A stretch of 64,000 bases of DNA from UBA2227 sp036677505 (GCA_036677505.1 JAVBWK010000035.1:67065-131064), one strand, 5' to 3'. Positions 25,514 through 33,654 are shown, numbered from the stretch's first letter. Program-made: numbers and translations. Notes: generated by a model from the letters alone, not told the origin.

Positions 25514-26263
25514 ATGGAAAGAGTTGTAGTAGTTACAGGAGCGGCCCAGGGAATTGGGTTAGCGATCGCAGAAGCATTTGTTAGTCAGGGGGACTTTGTT
25601 GCTGTTGCAGATTTGAATTATGATGCAGCAGTGAAAGCTGCAGCATCATTGAGAAATGCCAAGGGGTATTTTCTTGATGTTACCAGTGAAGAGAGTGTAA
25701 AGGCTTTCTACAATGAATTGTTTCATGATAAAGGTACCGTGGATGTTGTCGTAAACAATGCCGGACTTCAGTTTATTTCAAGTGTCGAAGATTTTCCGCT
25801 TGAAAAGTGGCATTTGCTTGTAGATGTCATGATGACAGGACCGTTTTTGATGTCGAAGTACGCTTTGCCTGAAATGAAAAGGAAAAAATTCGGCCGAATC
25901 ATCCACATTTCTTCCGCACACGGAAAAATGCCGGACAAATACAAATCGGCTTACTGTGCAGCAAAATATGGTGTATTGGGGTTAAGTGCCGTAACTGCAT
26001 TAGAAACGGCTCAAGATGGGATCACGGTCAATGCCGTTTTACCGGGACCGGTACGCACGGAACTGATCGAAAGACAACTTCCGAAACTGGCAGAGAAAGA
26101 TGGGACATCGATTGAAGAGGCTTTGAATCATCACATTTTAGGAAAACAATGGATGAAACGTTTGCTTGAGCCGGAAGAAGTTTCCGCAACGGTCGTATTC
26201 TTAGCTTCAAAGCAAGCTGCGGCCATTACCGGTGAACAAATCGGTGTGACCGGCGGGATTTAG
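25514..26263 (+). CDS. D-3-hydroxybutyrate dehydrogenase (short-chain dehydrogenase)
   Basis: A 249-residue SDR enzyme probably oxidising 3-hydroxybutyrate to acetoacetate with NAD. The Rossmann motif TGAAQGIG (residues 8-15), VNNAGLQ (about 77-83), the catalytic Ser in HISSAHG and YCAAK, and the 3-hydroxybutyrate dehydrogenase-like C-terminal part (WMKRLLEPEEVSATVVFLAS) are visible. Cluster context (CoA-transferase and thiolase) supports the substrate; other short hydroxy acids cannot be excluded. Confidence 0.85.
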   Translation: MERVVVVTGAAQGIGLAIAEAFVSQGDFVAVADLNYDAAVKAAASLRNAKGYFLDVTSEESVKAFYNELFHDKGTVDVVVNNAGLQFISSVEDFPLEKWHLLVDVMMTGPFLMSKYALPEMKRKKFGRIIHISSAHGKMPDKYKSAYCAAKYGVLGLSAVTALETAQDGITVNAVLPGPVRTELIERQLPKLAEKDGTSIEEALNHHILGKQWMKRLLEPEEVSATVVFLASKQAAAITGEQIGVTGGI

Positions 26264-26271
26264 TGGATCGT

Positions 26272-27216
26272 ATGAAAAAAATTGGTATCATCGGCAGCGG
26301 TGTCATGGGGCATGGCATCGGTCAGCTGTATGCTCAGCATGGAAGTCATGTTACATTGTATGATCTTAATGATGAAGCACTTAAGCAAGCCCGCAAAATG
26401 ATCGAAGACAGTCTTAGTGCGATGGTCGAGAAAGAAATCATTTCCAAAGAAGATATGTCAAAAACTTTTGATTTCTTAAGTTTCACTACCGACCTTGAAA
26501 CAGCAGTCAAAGATGCCGAGATGGTTGTCGAAGTCGTCCCGGAAGTTCTTGATTTAAAACTGAAAGTCTATCATCAGATTGAGGAAATGGTTTCCCCGGA
26601 CACGATCATCACATCCAATACTTCAGCAATTCCTTTAACTGAGCTGGTTCAAGGAGCAAAACATCCTGAGCGGTTCATCATTACACACTATTTCGCACCG
26701 GCTCAAATCATTCCTCTGGTTGAAATCATTCAGATCAATGGTACGACCGATCCAAAGCTTTTAAAGAAAACTCAGGATTTCCTGACGATGTGCGGGAAGT
26801 CTCCGATATTGTTGAAAAAGGAAGTTCCCGGATTTATTGCCAATCGTATGCAAATGGCTCTTATGCGCGAGGCTTTCTGGTTGTATGAAAATGGAATTGC
26901 CAGTGCGCAGGATATCGATACGGTCATTAAGGACAGTCTGGGATTCAGATATGTTTTCCTTGGTCCGCTAGAAGGTCAGGACATAGCAGGTATTGGAACT
27001 ACATATAATGTCGGACTGAAACTGTTTCCGGTGTTGGACGATACAAAAACACCACACAAATTTTTAAAGGACATGATTGATCAGAATACGGTAGGACTTC
27101 GTACTAAAAAGGGGTTTTATGAATATACGGAGGAAAGTGCATCTGCTAAGATACGCACACGAAATGATAATTTCCTTGAAGTGTATAAGCTTCGTCTGAA
27201 ACAACAAGGGAAGTAA
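26272..27216 (+). CDS. 3-hydroxyacyl-CoA dehydrogenase family protein
   Basis: A 314-residue NAD-dependent dehydrogenase. The Rossmann motif GSGVMGHGIGQLYAQHG is at residues 8-24, and the catalytic His is in ITHYFAPAQIIPLVEI (about 139-154), with E nearby. SNTSAIPLTELV and PGFIANRMQMALMREA are typical. HYFAPAQ differs from the HFFNPVP of 3-hydroxybutyryl-CoA dehydrogenases, so it may use another hydroxy-acid or hydroxyacyl substrate. ATG 26272 is preferred; a GTG at 26263 abutting the dehydrogenase stop is possible. Confidence 0.82.
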   Translation: MKKIGIIGSGVMGHGIGQLYAQHGSHVTLYDLNDEALKQARKMIEDSLSAMVEKEIISKEDMSKTFDFLSFTTDLETAVKDAEMVVEVVPEVLDLKLKVYHQIEEMVSPDTIITSNTSAIPLTELVQGAKHPERFIITHYFAPAQIIPLVEIIQINGTTDPKLLKKTQDFLTMCGKSPILLKKEVPGFIANRMQMALMREAFWLYENGIASAQDIDTVIKDSLGFRYVFLGPLEGQDIAGIGTTYNVGLKLFPVLDDTKTPHKFLKDMIDQNTVGLRTKKGFYEYTEESASAKIRTRNDNFLEVYKLRLKQQGK

Positions 27217-27255
27217 CTTGTTCAACCATAATAAAAGGAGAAAGAGAGAAAAATT

Positions 27256-28581
27256 ATGGACATTATTGGTGTTTTAGGTTTACTGCTTGCGATTGGATTT
27301 ATGATTTTCGCTGCCTTTAAAGGCTACCATGTGATTCCGGTAACGATCATTGCTGCTTTGATTGCAATTGTTACCAACAATGTAGACATCTGGACGGGTT
27401 TGTCGGTCAATTATGCTACAGACATGAAGAACTTTGTCGGAAACTATCTGATCATGTTTTTCCTGGGTGCATTGCTCGGTCAGATTCTGTCTCGCAGCGG
27501 TGCTGCACGGATGGTCGGTGTTACCTTAGCACGTACTTTTGGTGCTAAAAACGCATTATTAATTACGGTTTTGACTTCGACTATTCTTGCTTACGGCGGC
27601 GTATCGGTCTTTGTCATCGTATTTGCCATCTTCCCAATCGCTCTGTTTCTGTTTCAACAAGCGGATTTGCCAAGACGTTTAATTCCTGGTGTGGTTATGT
27701 TAGGTGCCGGATCGTACGCAATGACGGCGCTTCCCGGTTCACCTGCGCTGACCAATGTAATTCCTACTTCATTTTTGGGTACAACAGTGACAGCAGCTCC
27801 GACGATCGGTTTGATTTCTGCGATAGCTATGTTCCTATCAGGGATGTATCTGTTTACATTATATGCAAACAATCTTAAGAAAAAAGGTGAACGTTTCGTA
27901 GCTGCAGCAAATGATAATGTTGCTGAACTCACTGATGAAGAATATAAGAAATTACCGAATTTCTGGTTATCTGTAACTCCTTTGGCAGTTACCGTGGGAA
28001 TTATTTTAGGGGAAAGATTTTTGAAAATCGGACTGCCTGCCATCTTTACGGTCATCATCGGTTTATTTGCCGGTATCGTGGTTGGGTATGCCCTTCATTA
28101 TAAGAGAATTAATGATTTCAAAGATACTCTATCGGCAAGCGGTACGGGCAGTGTCAACGCATTAATGAATACCGCAGCTGTCGTTGGTTTGGGTGGAGCT
28201 GTCAAAGGCGCACCGGCATTCCAGTCGTTTGTAAACTTTGCATTAAGTCTCAACTTACCGGTTATTTTTACAACAGCTATAGCTGTTAACATTATTGCCG
28301 GTATTACCGGATCATCTTCCGCCGGTATCACGATTTTCATGAATACATTCGCAGAAGCCTTCTTGGCTCGCGGAATTCATCCGGAAGTTTTCCATCGCAT
28401 TGCTGCTATGGGTGCAGGCGTTCTTGACTCACTACCGCACGCCGGTCCTAACGTAACGTTCTTGATGGTTGCCGGTTTGAAGTATCGTGAAGGTTATCCG
28501 GGGATTTTCTTAGCTACGTGTATCGTGCCTTTCATTGGCTTGACCGTCGGACTTATCTTGGCATCTTTTGGATTGGTATAG
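27256..28581 (+). CDS. GntP family permease
   Basis: A 441-residue membrane transporter with about 12 helices, of the GntP (gluconate/H+ symporter) family, whose members also carry 3-hydroxybutyrate and acetoacetate. Typical segments are MFFLGALLGQILSRSGAARMV, SFLGTT, and GITGSSSAGITIFMNTFAEAF. Position after the 3-hydroxybutyrate catabolic genes suggests it imports 3-hydroxybutyrate or a related acid; that is inference. Start ATG after an AGGAG placed rather far upstream. Confidence 0.88.
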   Translation: MDIIGVLGLLLAIGFMIFAAFKGYHVIPVTIIAALIAIVTNNVDIWTGLSVNYATDMKNFVGNYLIMFFLGALLGQILSRSGAARMVGVTLARTFGAKNALLITVLTSTILAYGGVSVFVIVFAIFPIALFLFQQADLPRRLIPGVVMLGAGSYAMTALPGSPALTNVIPTSFLGTTVTAAPTIGLISAIAMFLSGMYLFTLYANNLKKKGERFVAAANDNVAELTDEEYKKLPNFWLSVTPLAVTVGIILGERFLKIGLPAIFTVIIGLFAGIVVGYALHYKRINDFKDTLSASGTGSVNALMNTAAVVGLGGAVKGAPAFQSFVNFALSLNLPVIFTTAIAVNIIAGITGSSSAGITIFMNTFAEAFLARGIHPEVFHRIAAMGAGVLDSLPHAGPNVTFLMVAGLKYREGYPGIFLATCIVPFIGLTVGLILASFGLV

Positions 28582-28603
28582 TCCTAAGCTTAAAGTTATG
28601 ATA

Positions 28604-28640
28604 AAGTAATCGATGGCTAGTGTCATCGATTACTTATTTA
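28604..28640 (+). terminator. Terminator between the two GntP permease genes
   Basis: Perfect 12-bp stem AAGTAATCGATG / CATCGATTACTT with loop GCTAGTGT, then ATTTATTTT. It may reduce expression of the second permease. Confidence 0.8.
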
Positions 28641-28666
28641 TTTTGATAGATCGTTGAGGAATGAAA

Positions 28667-29971
28667 ATGGATTTGCTATTGCTTCTATCTGTAATAATTG
28701 CGATTGTTTGGATCATATTTGCATCATTTAAGCGTTTGAGCGTTTTGATATCCGCACCCATCGCTACACTGGTTGTTCTTATCTTTGGTCGCTTCGATAT
28801 TCTTACTAATCTTTTTGGGGATAAGGGTTCATATATAACCTATCTTACCGGTTTTGTGTTCAATTTCTTTTTTATATTTGTTCTTGGTTCGGTGATGGCG
28901 AAGTATCTTCAGAAAAGCGGAGCAATTGACACGATTACTCATTCGGTTGTTAAAATCATCGATATTCATAATCCGATGCACGGTATGATTGCGGTGTATA
29001 TGATAACTGCTTTACTGACTTATGGCGGTGTCTCATTGTTTGTGGTGATGTTTGCAGTCGTTCCTTTAGCAAGATCATTGTTTTCGCAGATGCAAATTCC
29101 GTGGAAACTGTCACCGGTGCCTATCATTCTGGGGTTGGGCACATTCACTGCTTCTATGCTTCCGGGATCGCCTTCAGTCATTAATATAGTTCCGACATAC
29201 ACGCTCAATACTACACTGATGGCTGCACCACTGATGGGTATCGTTGCTTCATCAGTAGCAATAGTTTCATCCATAGTTTATATGAATGTGATTGTCAAAA
29301 GTGAGTTAAAGAGAAATGGCAGAAGTTATCACGAAGGTGCTTACGCACAAAACGATGTCAGAAGACCTTCACTGTTGATGAGCTTGTTGCCTCTGATTGC
29401 ATTGATCATTTTAATTATTATCGGCAGTGTATTTAAAATAAGTCAGATTTTGGTATTATCTTTGGTCATTGTCATTGTATTGGAGATGATCATGTATCGG
29501 TCTTACATCAAGTCTCACATCGAAATCATCAATACCGGAACCATTGACGCTTTGACACCGTTACTATCCACAGCTTCGACTATTGCCTTTGGCCAGGTGG
29601 TTGCGAATATCGGAAGCATCGCTGAGTTCACCAAAAAAATCATCAGTCAGTCTTCTTCTAAGTTACTGATAGCATCGCTGATCACCATCGTCTTCTCTGT
29701 TATCACCGGTTCAGGTTCAGGTGCTATTGGCATTATGGCACCGGCTTACGGGAATTTCCTGTTATCAAGCGGAATATCTGCTGAAGTGATTCACCGTGTG
29801 CTATCGATTTCATCGACGGTCATGCCCAACACACCTCATTCCGGGGTTGTCATTGCGCTATTGGCTTTATCCAATCTGAGTCACAAAGAATCATTCAAAC
29901 ATGTGTTTCTGGCACCTGCAGTGACCGGTACACTGGCATTGCTGACAGCTCTTGCGATAAGTTCGTTATAA
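28667..29971 (+). CDS. Second GntP family permease
   Basis: A 434-residue paralogue of the preceding transporter, with matching landmarks (FFFIFVLGSVMAKYLQKSGA, MLPGSPSVINIVPT, VITGSGSGAIGIMAPAYG, VMPNTPHSGVVIALL). It is separated from the first by a strong terminator, so it may have its own expression level. ATG 28667 is preferred because GAGGA ends at 28660; ATG 28661 is immediately adjacent to it. Substrate unknown; another short hydroxy or oxo acid is likely. Confidence 0.87.
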   Translation: MDLLLLLSVIIAIVWIIFASFKRLSVLISAPIATLVVLIFGRFDILTNLFGDKGSYITYLTGFVFNFFFIFVLGSVMAKYLQKSGAIDTITHSVVKIIDIHNPMHGMIAVYMITALLTYGGVSLFVVMFAVVPLARSLFSQMQIPWKLSPVPIILGLGTFTASMLPGSPSVINIVPTYTLNTTLMAAPLMGIVASSVAIVSSIVYMNVIVKSELKRNGRSYHEGAYAQNDVRRPSLLMSLLPLIALIILIIIGSVFKISQILVLSLVIVIVLEMIMYRSYIKSHIEIINTGTIDALTPLLSTASTIAFGQVVANIGSIAEFTKKIISQSSSKLLIASLITIVFSVITGSGSGAIGIMAPAYGNFLLSSGISAEVIHRVLSISSTVMPNTPHSGVVIALLALSNLSHKESFKHVFLAPAVTGTLALLTALAISSL

Positions 29972-30014
29972 CTTTCATAACAGTCAATATCGCATGAATC
30001 ATTCAAGAGTATTG

Positions 30015-30044
30015 AAAACAAGATTACAGATCTTGTTTTTATTT
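30015..30044 (+). terminator. Terminator closing the 3-hydroxybutyrate cluster
   Basis: AAAACAAGAT-TACAG-ATCTTGTTTT plus further T residues, flanked by an outer CAGTCAA/TTGACTG repeat. Confidence 0.85.
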
Positions 30045-30113
30045 TGACTGTCAAAGTGTCTTAATTGAAAGGAATTATCCGTTGTGCTAAAGTTATCTAA
30101 AGAGGTAGAGAAG

Positions 30114-30551
30114 ATGAGTAACTATAAAAAACCCAGCCAAGAAGAGCTCAAGCGCACCTTGGATCCTTTGTCATATTATGTAACCCAACAGAACGGGACG
30201 GAGCGTCCCTTTACATCTCCGTTTGAAACGATGGATGAAGAGGGGATCTATGTGGATATCGTATCGGGAGAACCGCTGTTTCACTCCAAAGATAAATTTG
30301 ATTCAGGATGCGGGTGGCCCAGTTTCACCCGGCCGATTGAGAAGGTCGTTGAAAAGAAGGATTTCAGCCACGGCATGTTTCGCATTGAAGTACGCAGTCC
30401 GCTGGCCGATTCGCATTTGGGTCATGTGTTTACCGACGGGCCCAAAGATCAAGGGGGTCTGCGCTATTGCATCAATGGAGCGGCGTTGCGCTTTATCCGA
30501 AAGCAGGACTTAGAGAAAGAAGGGTATGGAGAGTATCTCAAGCTGTTCTAA
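30114..30551 (+). CDS. msrB: Peptide-methionine (R)-S-oxide reductase
   Basis: A 145-residue repair enzyme reducing methionine-R-sulfoxide. CGWPSF (Cys66) and the catalytic Cys119 in GLRYCINGAALRF are present. The two CxxC zinc sites of zinc-type MsrB are absent (EGIYVDIVSGEPLF), as in Bacillus and Staphylococcus MsrB. ATG 30114 follows AAGAGGT; the GTG at 30084 is an unlikely start. An SRPBCC gene follows closely. Confidence 0.94.
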   Translation: MSNYKKPSQEELKRTLDPLSYYVTQQNGTERPFTSPFETMDEEGIYVDIVSGEPLFHSKDKFDSGCGWPSFTRPIEKVVEKKDFSHGMFRIEVRSPLADSHLGHVFTDGPKDQGGLRYCINGAALRFIRKQDLEKEGYGEYLKLF

Positions 30552-30568
30552 ACAAGGAGGACAGGAAT

Positions 30569-31000
30569 ATGAAATATGTGTGTGAAAGTTGGATCGATCG
30601 TGATCGGGATACAGTCGTTAAGCTGTATACAGATTTTTCGCTTTACCCCCATTGGCAACCGAATTTTGACTCGGTTGAGCGGTTTGCGGGGGAGGACTTT
30701 CAGCCGGGGTTTCATGGTGTATTGAACTATCATGGCGATGGGAAAGTCCGCATGGACATGTTTGTAGAGGAGAATCACTTGCCAAAGCGGCTGAGCTGTG
30801 TGTATCAGGTGACTGATGTCTGGAACCGGTGTGTGGATACCTTTGAAGAAGTCGATGGCAAAACACATTGGATCATGGATGTTGAATTTCGCTTTAAAGA
30901 AGATATGACGTTGCACGGTGAACTGTTTAAACAGGCGACTCAGAAAGGTATGGATCAGTTTCGTGATTTCGTGATGAAGTCACAAGAGAATACGGGGTGA
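30569..31000 (+). CDS. SRPBCC (START-like) family protein
   Basis: A 143-residue single-domain protein with the fold pattern of the polyketide cyclase/START-like superfamily: an N-terminal strand, DRDTVVKLYTDFSLYPHWQPNFDSVE, and a long C-terminal helix (ELFKQATQKGMDQFRDFVM). Such proteins bind hydrophobic ligands; the ligand is unknown. ATG 30569 follows AAGGAGG. It sits 17 bases after msrB and overlaps the ribosome site of the next gene. Confidence 0.7.
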   Translation: MKYVCESWIDRDRDTVVKLYTDFSLYPHWQPNFDSVERFAGEDFQPGFHGVLNYHGDGKVRMDMFVEENHLPKRLSCVYQVTDVWNRCVDTFEEVDGKTHWIMDVEFRFKEDMTLHGELFKQATQKGMDQFRDFVMKSQENTG

Positions 31001-31005
31001 TCACG

Positions 31006-31305
31006 ATGGCATGGTATTGGTATCTGATCGTTCCGCTGATTGTGGGCGGAGGGCATTTTTTAATCGTTCATGAGTTAGGGAAAGATTCCAAACTGAGAAT
31101 CTGGCATGGAGCAATGGTTTTGCTTTGGTATTTTATGATCTCATTTTCCAATCTGCGCAATGAGTATCCGATATTCTCATTTAACCCGGTCGATCCGCTG
31201 ATTACCTGGCGTATGAGCGGGATCACGGTCATTGTTTATACCGTATTTTGGATCATTCATGACCATTTTTTCCAACCGCATGAACAAAATGGTGATCAAA
31301 TGTGA
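31006..31305 (+). CDS. Small membrane protein of unknown function
   Basis: A 99-residue protein with three predicted hydrophobic segments (about residues 4-23, 34-50 and 70-88), beginning AWYWYLIVPLIVGGGHFLIV. I do not recognise the family. ATG 31006 is preferred because GGGGTGA precedes it and contains the stop of the SRPBCC gene; a GTG at 30997 is possible. It is probably the last gene of the msrB group. Confidence 0.6.
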   Translation: MAWYWYLIVPLIVGGGHFLIVHELGKDSKLRIWHGAMVLLWYFMISFSNLRNEYPIFSFNPVDPLITWRMSGITVIVYTVFWIIHDHFFQPHEQNGDQM

Positions 31306-31327
31306 AAAAAACGTGAAAATCGTGATT
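31302..31327 (+). repeat. Short direct repeats upstream of the small membrane protein cluster
   Basis: GTGAAA (31302), GTGAAA (31313) and GTGATT (31322), spaced 11 and 9 nt, upstream of a TTGATT-N16-TATGAT promoter. This is the pattern of a response-regulator site, read on the complementary strand as TTTCAC. Partly overlaps the previous gene's end. Confidence 0.35.
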
Positions 31328-31345
31328 TTGAGATAAAATTGATTG

Positions 31346-31372
31346 AACTGTACTAATATATATGATACAGTT
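31346..31372 (+). promoter_or_regulatory. Palindromic operator over the promoter of the tandem membrane protein genes
   Basis: AACTGTA-N13-TACAGTT, perfect 7-bp arms, enclosing the -10 element TATGAT (31361-31366). A repressor bound here would block transcription; the regulator is unknown. Confidence 0.5.
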
Positions 31373-31377
31373 GCTTC

Positions 31378-31394
31378 AGAAGAAAATTTCTTCT
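31378..31394 (+). other. Leader hairpin next to the Shine-Dalgarno of tandem gene 1
   Basis: AGAAGAAA-A-TTTCTTCT immediately before TGGAGG. A similar hairpin (TGAGAA-AAA-TTCTCA, 31723-31737) precedes the GGAGG of the second paralogue. Confidence 0.4.
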
Positions 31395-31407
31395 TATGGA
31401 GGTTCTT

Positions 31408-31692
31408 ATGGAAGGATTGTATGTATATATCTGGCCGGTTTTAATCGGTATCGCCTATTTCGCACTGATCACTTTGCTCAATAAATTTAAACGCTTCAGT
31501 TATAAGTCAGGTTTCTTTTTGGCCTTGATCCTGATCCTGGTATTTTTAGGGATCGTGTGGGTCGTGGCTTCGCAAGAACCTTCCGGCTGGGTCGGATTGG
31601 GATTGATCATCATGGCGATAGTATCCGGGGTAGCATTGGCCGCCTATGTATTTTGCTGGCTGGTGGTTTCACTGGTCACAAGAAAAGCTTAA
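31408..31692 (+). CDS. Tandem small membrane protein, paralogue 1
   Basis: A 94-residue protein with three predicted transmembrane helices (about 6-24, 34-54, 62-90) and a charged loop KFKRFSYK between the first two. It shares its opening EGLYVYIWPV with paralogue 2 and overall layout with paralogues 2 and 3. Size and topology recall YesK-type proteins, but I cannot confirm this. ATG 31408 follows TGGAGG. Own promoter with a palindromic operator; function unknown. Confidence 0.7.
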   Translation: MEGLYVYIWPVLIGIAYFALITLLNKFKRFSYKSGFFLALILILVFLGIVWVVASQEPSGWVGLGLIIMAIVSGVALAAYVFCWLVVSLVTRKA

Positions 31693-31722
31693 CATTAATA
31701 TCAATATCAAAAATATCTAGAA

Positions 31723-31737
31723 TGAGAAAAATTCTCA
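31723..31737 (+). other. Leader hairpin next to the Shine-Dalgarno of tandem gene 2
   Basis: TGAGAA-AAA-TTCTCA followed at once by ACGGAGG, the same arrangement as at 31378-31394. Confidence 0.4.
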
Positions 31738-31749
31738 ACGGAGGAAAAA

Positions 31750-32040
31750 ATGGAAGGTTTATATGTTTACATCTGGCCGGTCGTGATCGGCGCCGCTTAT
31801 TTCGCATTGGTTACCCTGTTTAAGAAATTTACGAAAATCAGTTATAAAATCGGGTTGGTCTTACCGGTAGCTTTGGTTCTGTTCTTCTTGGCGATGCTGG
31901 TATTTGTGGCTCCGCAGGATACGACGGGTTGGGCCGGTTTGGGGTATGTCATCATGTTGGTGCTGACCTCGATCATCCTGGTTACCTATCTGCTGGTATG
32001 GTTTGTCGTATCTCTTGTCAGTAAGAATAAAAGAGTTTAA
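31750..32040 (+). CDS. Tandem small membrane protein, paralogue 2
   Basis: A 96-residue protein clearly duplicated from its upstream neighbour: EGLYVYIWPV, AYFAL-TL then a Lys-rich loop FKKFTKISYK, and a final helix ending VWFVVSLVS. Three transmembrane helices are predicted. ATG 31750 follows GGAGG. A strong terminator follows directly, so paralogues 1 and 2 form a unit. Confidence 0.7.
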   Translation: MEGLYVYIWPVVIGAAYFALVTLFKKFTKISYKIGLVLPVALVLFFLAMLVFVAPQDTTGWAGLGYVIMLVLTSIILVTYLLVWFVVSLVSKNKRV

Positions 32041-32047
32041 TAAAACT

Positions 32048-32070
32048 GAACCGGAAACGGTTCTTTTTTT
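32048..32070 (+). terminator. Terminator after tandem membrane gene 2
   Basis: GAACCG-GAAA-CGGTTC followed by seven T residues. Confidence 0.9.
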
Positions 32071-32171
32071 AGAATTATCTCCAAATCTTATGTCTGCATA
32101 TCAAATATATCAGTTGCAGATTATAATATAGGTGTGAGTACGAATAAATCGGTCAATGTGAGGAGGCATTT

Positions 32172-32471
32172 ATGGACAAGGTTCTAATGTTTCTGGCCGC
32201 ATGCGGTGTCATTTATTTCGCCATCGTGTCCTTGGTACGACAGTACATTGCTGTTTCGTACAACAAAGCGCTTTATCCGCTTATCGCAATCATTCTTGTA
32301 TCCATGATTGGAACATCATTTACCGGTAGTGCCGGAGATGCCGGCAGATCTACCGCTATCCGTTTACTTTTCATATCTCTCTCATCGATGATCGTTGTAG
32401 GGTCCTATTTGATTTGTCGGGGAGTAATAAGGATCATTGAGAAGTCGGAAAATTCTGGTAAAAAAGACTGA
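32172..32471 (+). CDS. Tandem small membrane protein, diverged paralogue 3
   Basis: A 99-residue protein with three predicted helices and the same order as paralogues 1 and 2 (IYFAIVSLVRQYIAVSYNKA compares with AYFALVTLFKKFTKISYKIG). The C-terminus is polar (IIEKSENSGKKD). ATG 32172 follows GAGGAGG, and a separate -10 (TATAAT near 32123) suggests its own promoter. Function unknown. Confidence 0.65.
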   Translation: MDKVLMFLAACGVIYFAIVSLVRQYIAVSYNKALYPLIAIILVSMIGTSFTGSAGDAGRSTAIRLLFISLSSMIVVGSYLICRGVIRIIEKSENSGKKD

Positions 32472-32602
32472 AAACCTTATGTTAGTCTTTCGATTTTCAC
32501 AACAAGATTTATTGAATACCTGACTCTTAAGCCGACCCTCTCAAGATGTGTATTTCAATAAGCAGAGGCAATTGTTGAACCACGAAATCCAAGACAGAAA
32601 AA

Positions 32603-32626
32603 ACGCATGCCCGAATCGGCATGCGT
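32603..32626. terminator. Bidirectional terminator
   Basis: ACGCATGCC-CGAATC-GGCATGCGT. It is followed by T-rich DNA on both strands, six T residues on the minus strand, ending the lipoprotein gene. The 160-base gap to the left holds only an imperfect TTGAATAC/GTATTTCAA hairpin. Confidence 0.85.
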
Positions 32627-32631
32627 CATTT

Positions 32632-33435
32632 TTATTTTTGGATTTTCAGAGTTCTGACACGTACTGTGCCAAGTGTGTCGACATCGAAGAATTGATATTC
32701 GATTGGTGTTTCTTCGTCCGTTTGCGATGCTGCATAGGATGAAATCGATACATTTGCCTTTCCGGTGTCATCAAGCGTCGTTTGTTCAATGAGGAAATAG
32801 CTGGTTTTTGCATTAAGTTTGAACTCATCGCTTTGAGGCAGATCCGAAGTCTTGATGACGGAATAATTTTCGTTCAATTCAATGACACGGATTCGCTCGA
32901 TCGGCCAATGATAGCTGAAATTGAAACTGAACTTCATTTCTTCCTTTATGACCTTATCATCGATGACGATTTCATTTGTAAAGGTATAATAGACATTGTT
33001 TAGAGTATCATCCGACACATGATAGCTTGTGAGAATATCACCCAAAACGATCTTCCCGTTATCATCCTCGATCAAAGCATAAAATGTAATGATATCATTC
33101 AGATTAGCTCTCAGAGGAATTGTGGATGTAAAGGTCAAAGACGACAGGTCATCTTGCGAATGGACATGATAGTTCGTATCGTAGAACGAACCGGAAGACT
33201 TGGATTGTGATGTAGGCACACCGTTGATGATATTCCATTGAAAAGCGATGAACGTCAGTGAGTCTGAGTTTTGAAGATCGAAGGTCTGAAGTCTGTTCAT
33301 TCTGATCCATATGCCAACGACTTTCGCTTTCGATTCTCCGTTGTCGGGATCTTTGTCCTGTGGCAGCGTTGCCAACGTGCACCCTGAAATCATCAGTGTG
33401 ATAAGCAGTAACAATATGAATTTAATTATTTTCAT
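32632..33435 (-). CDS. Putative lipoprotein of unknown function
   Basis: A 267-residue secreted lipoprotein. The signal peptide MKIIKFILLLLITLMISGC ends in a lipobox ISGC with the modified Cys at about residue 19. The rest is polar and beta-rich, with no family I recognise. ATG 33435 lies 6 nt after GGAGG (33442-33446); the ATG directly before it is also possible. Its start overlaps the end of the XRE gene, so it is the third gene of the DUF2975-like/XRE/lipoprotein operon. Confidence 0.75.
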   Translation of the reverse strand: MKIIKFILLLLITLMISGCTLATLPQDKDPDNGESKAKVVGIWIRMNRLQTFDLQNSDSLTFIAFQWNIINGVPTSQSKSSGSFYDTNYHVHSQDDLSSLTFTSTIPLRANLNDIITFYALIEDDNGKIVLGDILTSYHVSDDTLNNVYYTFTNEIVIDDKVIKEEMKFSFNFSYHWPIERIRVIELNENYSVIKTSDLPQSDEFKLNAKTSYFLIEQTTLDDTGKANVSISSYAASQTDEETPIEYQFFDVDTLGTVRVRTLKIQK

Positions 33436-33652
33436 CATTTTCCTCCAAGTGACCGTCAAATTGCAGGATATCCTTGATATCGCAATTGAGGTAGTAACAG
33501 ATTTTGTTGAGCGTTGAGAAACGGATACCTTTGACAGCACCGGTGCGAAGCAATGACATGTTCGCTTCCGTGATTCCGACCTTTTCACACAATTCTTTGC
33601 TGGTCATGTTATTGCGTTTAAGCAAAACATCCAGATGAATCAGGATCGCCAT
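33422..33652 (-). CDS. XRE-family transcriptional regulator (YozG-like)
   Basis: A 76-residue Cro/CI-type helix-turn-helix protein: MTSKELCEKVGITEANMSLLRTG is the helix-turn-helix, followed by IRFSTLNKICYYLNCDIKDILQF. This small type is typically encoded directly after DUF2975 membrane proteins, as here (2 bases apart). It is the obvious candidate to bind the duplicated palindrome upstream of the operon. The C-terminal tail ends EENDENN. Confidence 0.85.
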   Translation of the reverse strand: MAILIHLDVLLKRNNMTSKELCEKVGITEANMSLLRTGAVKGIRFSTLNKICYYLNCDIKDILQFDGHLEENDENN

Positions 33653-33654
33653 CG

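Noticed and set aside
32471..32600. Imperfect hairpin TTGAATAC/GTATTTCAA with a CCGACCCTCTC loop as a sixth sRNA
   Set aside because: No promoter is visible before it and the stem has a bulge; the loop is only partly C-rich. Left out of the family.
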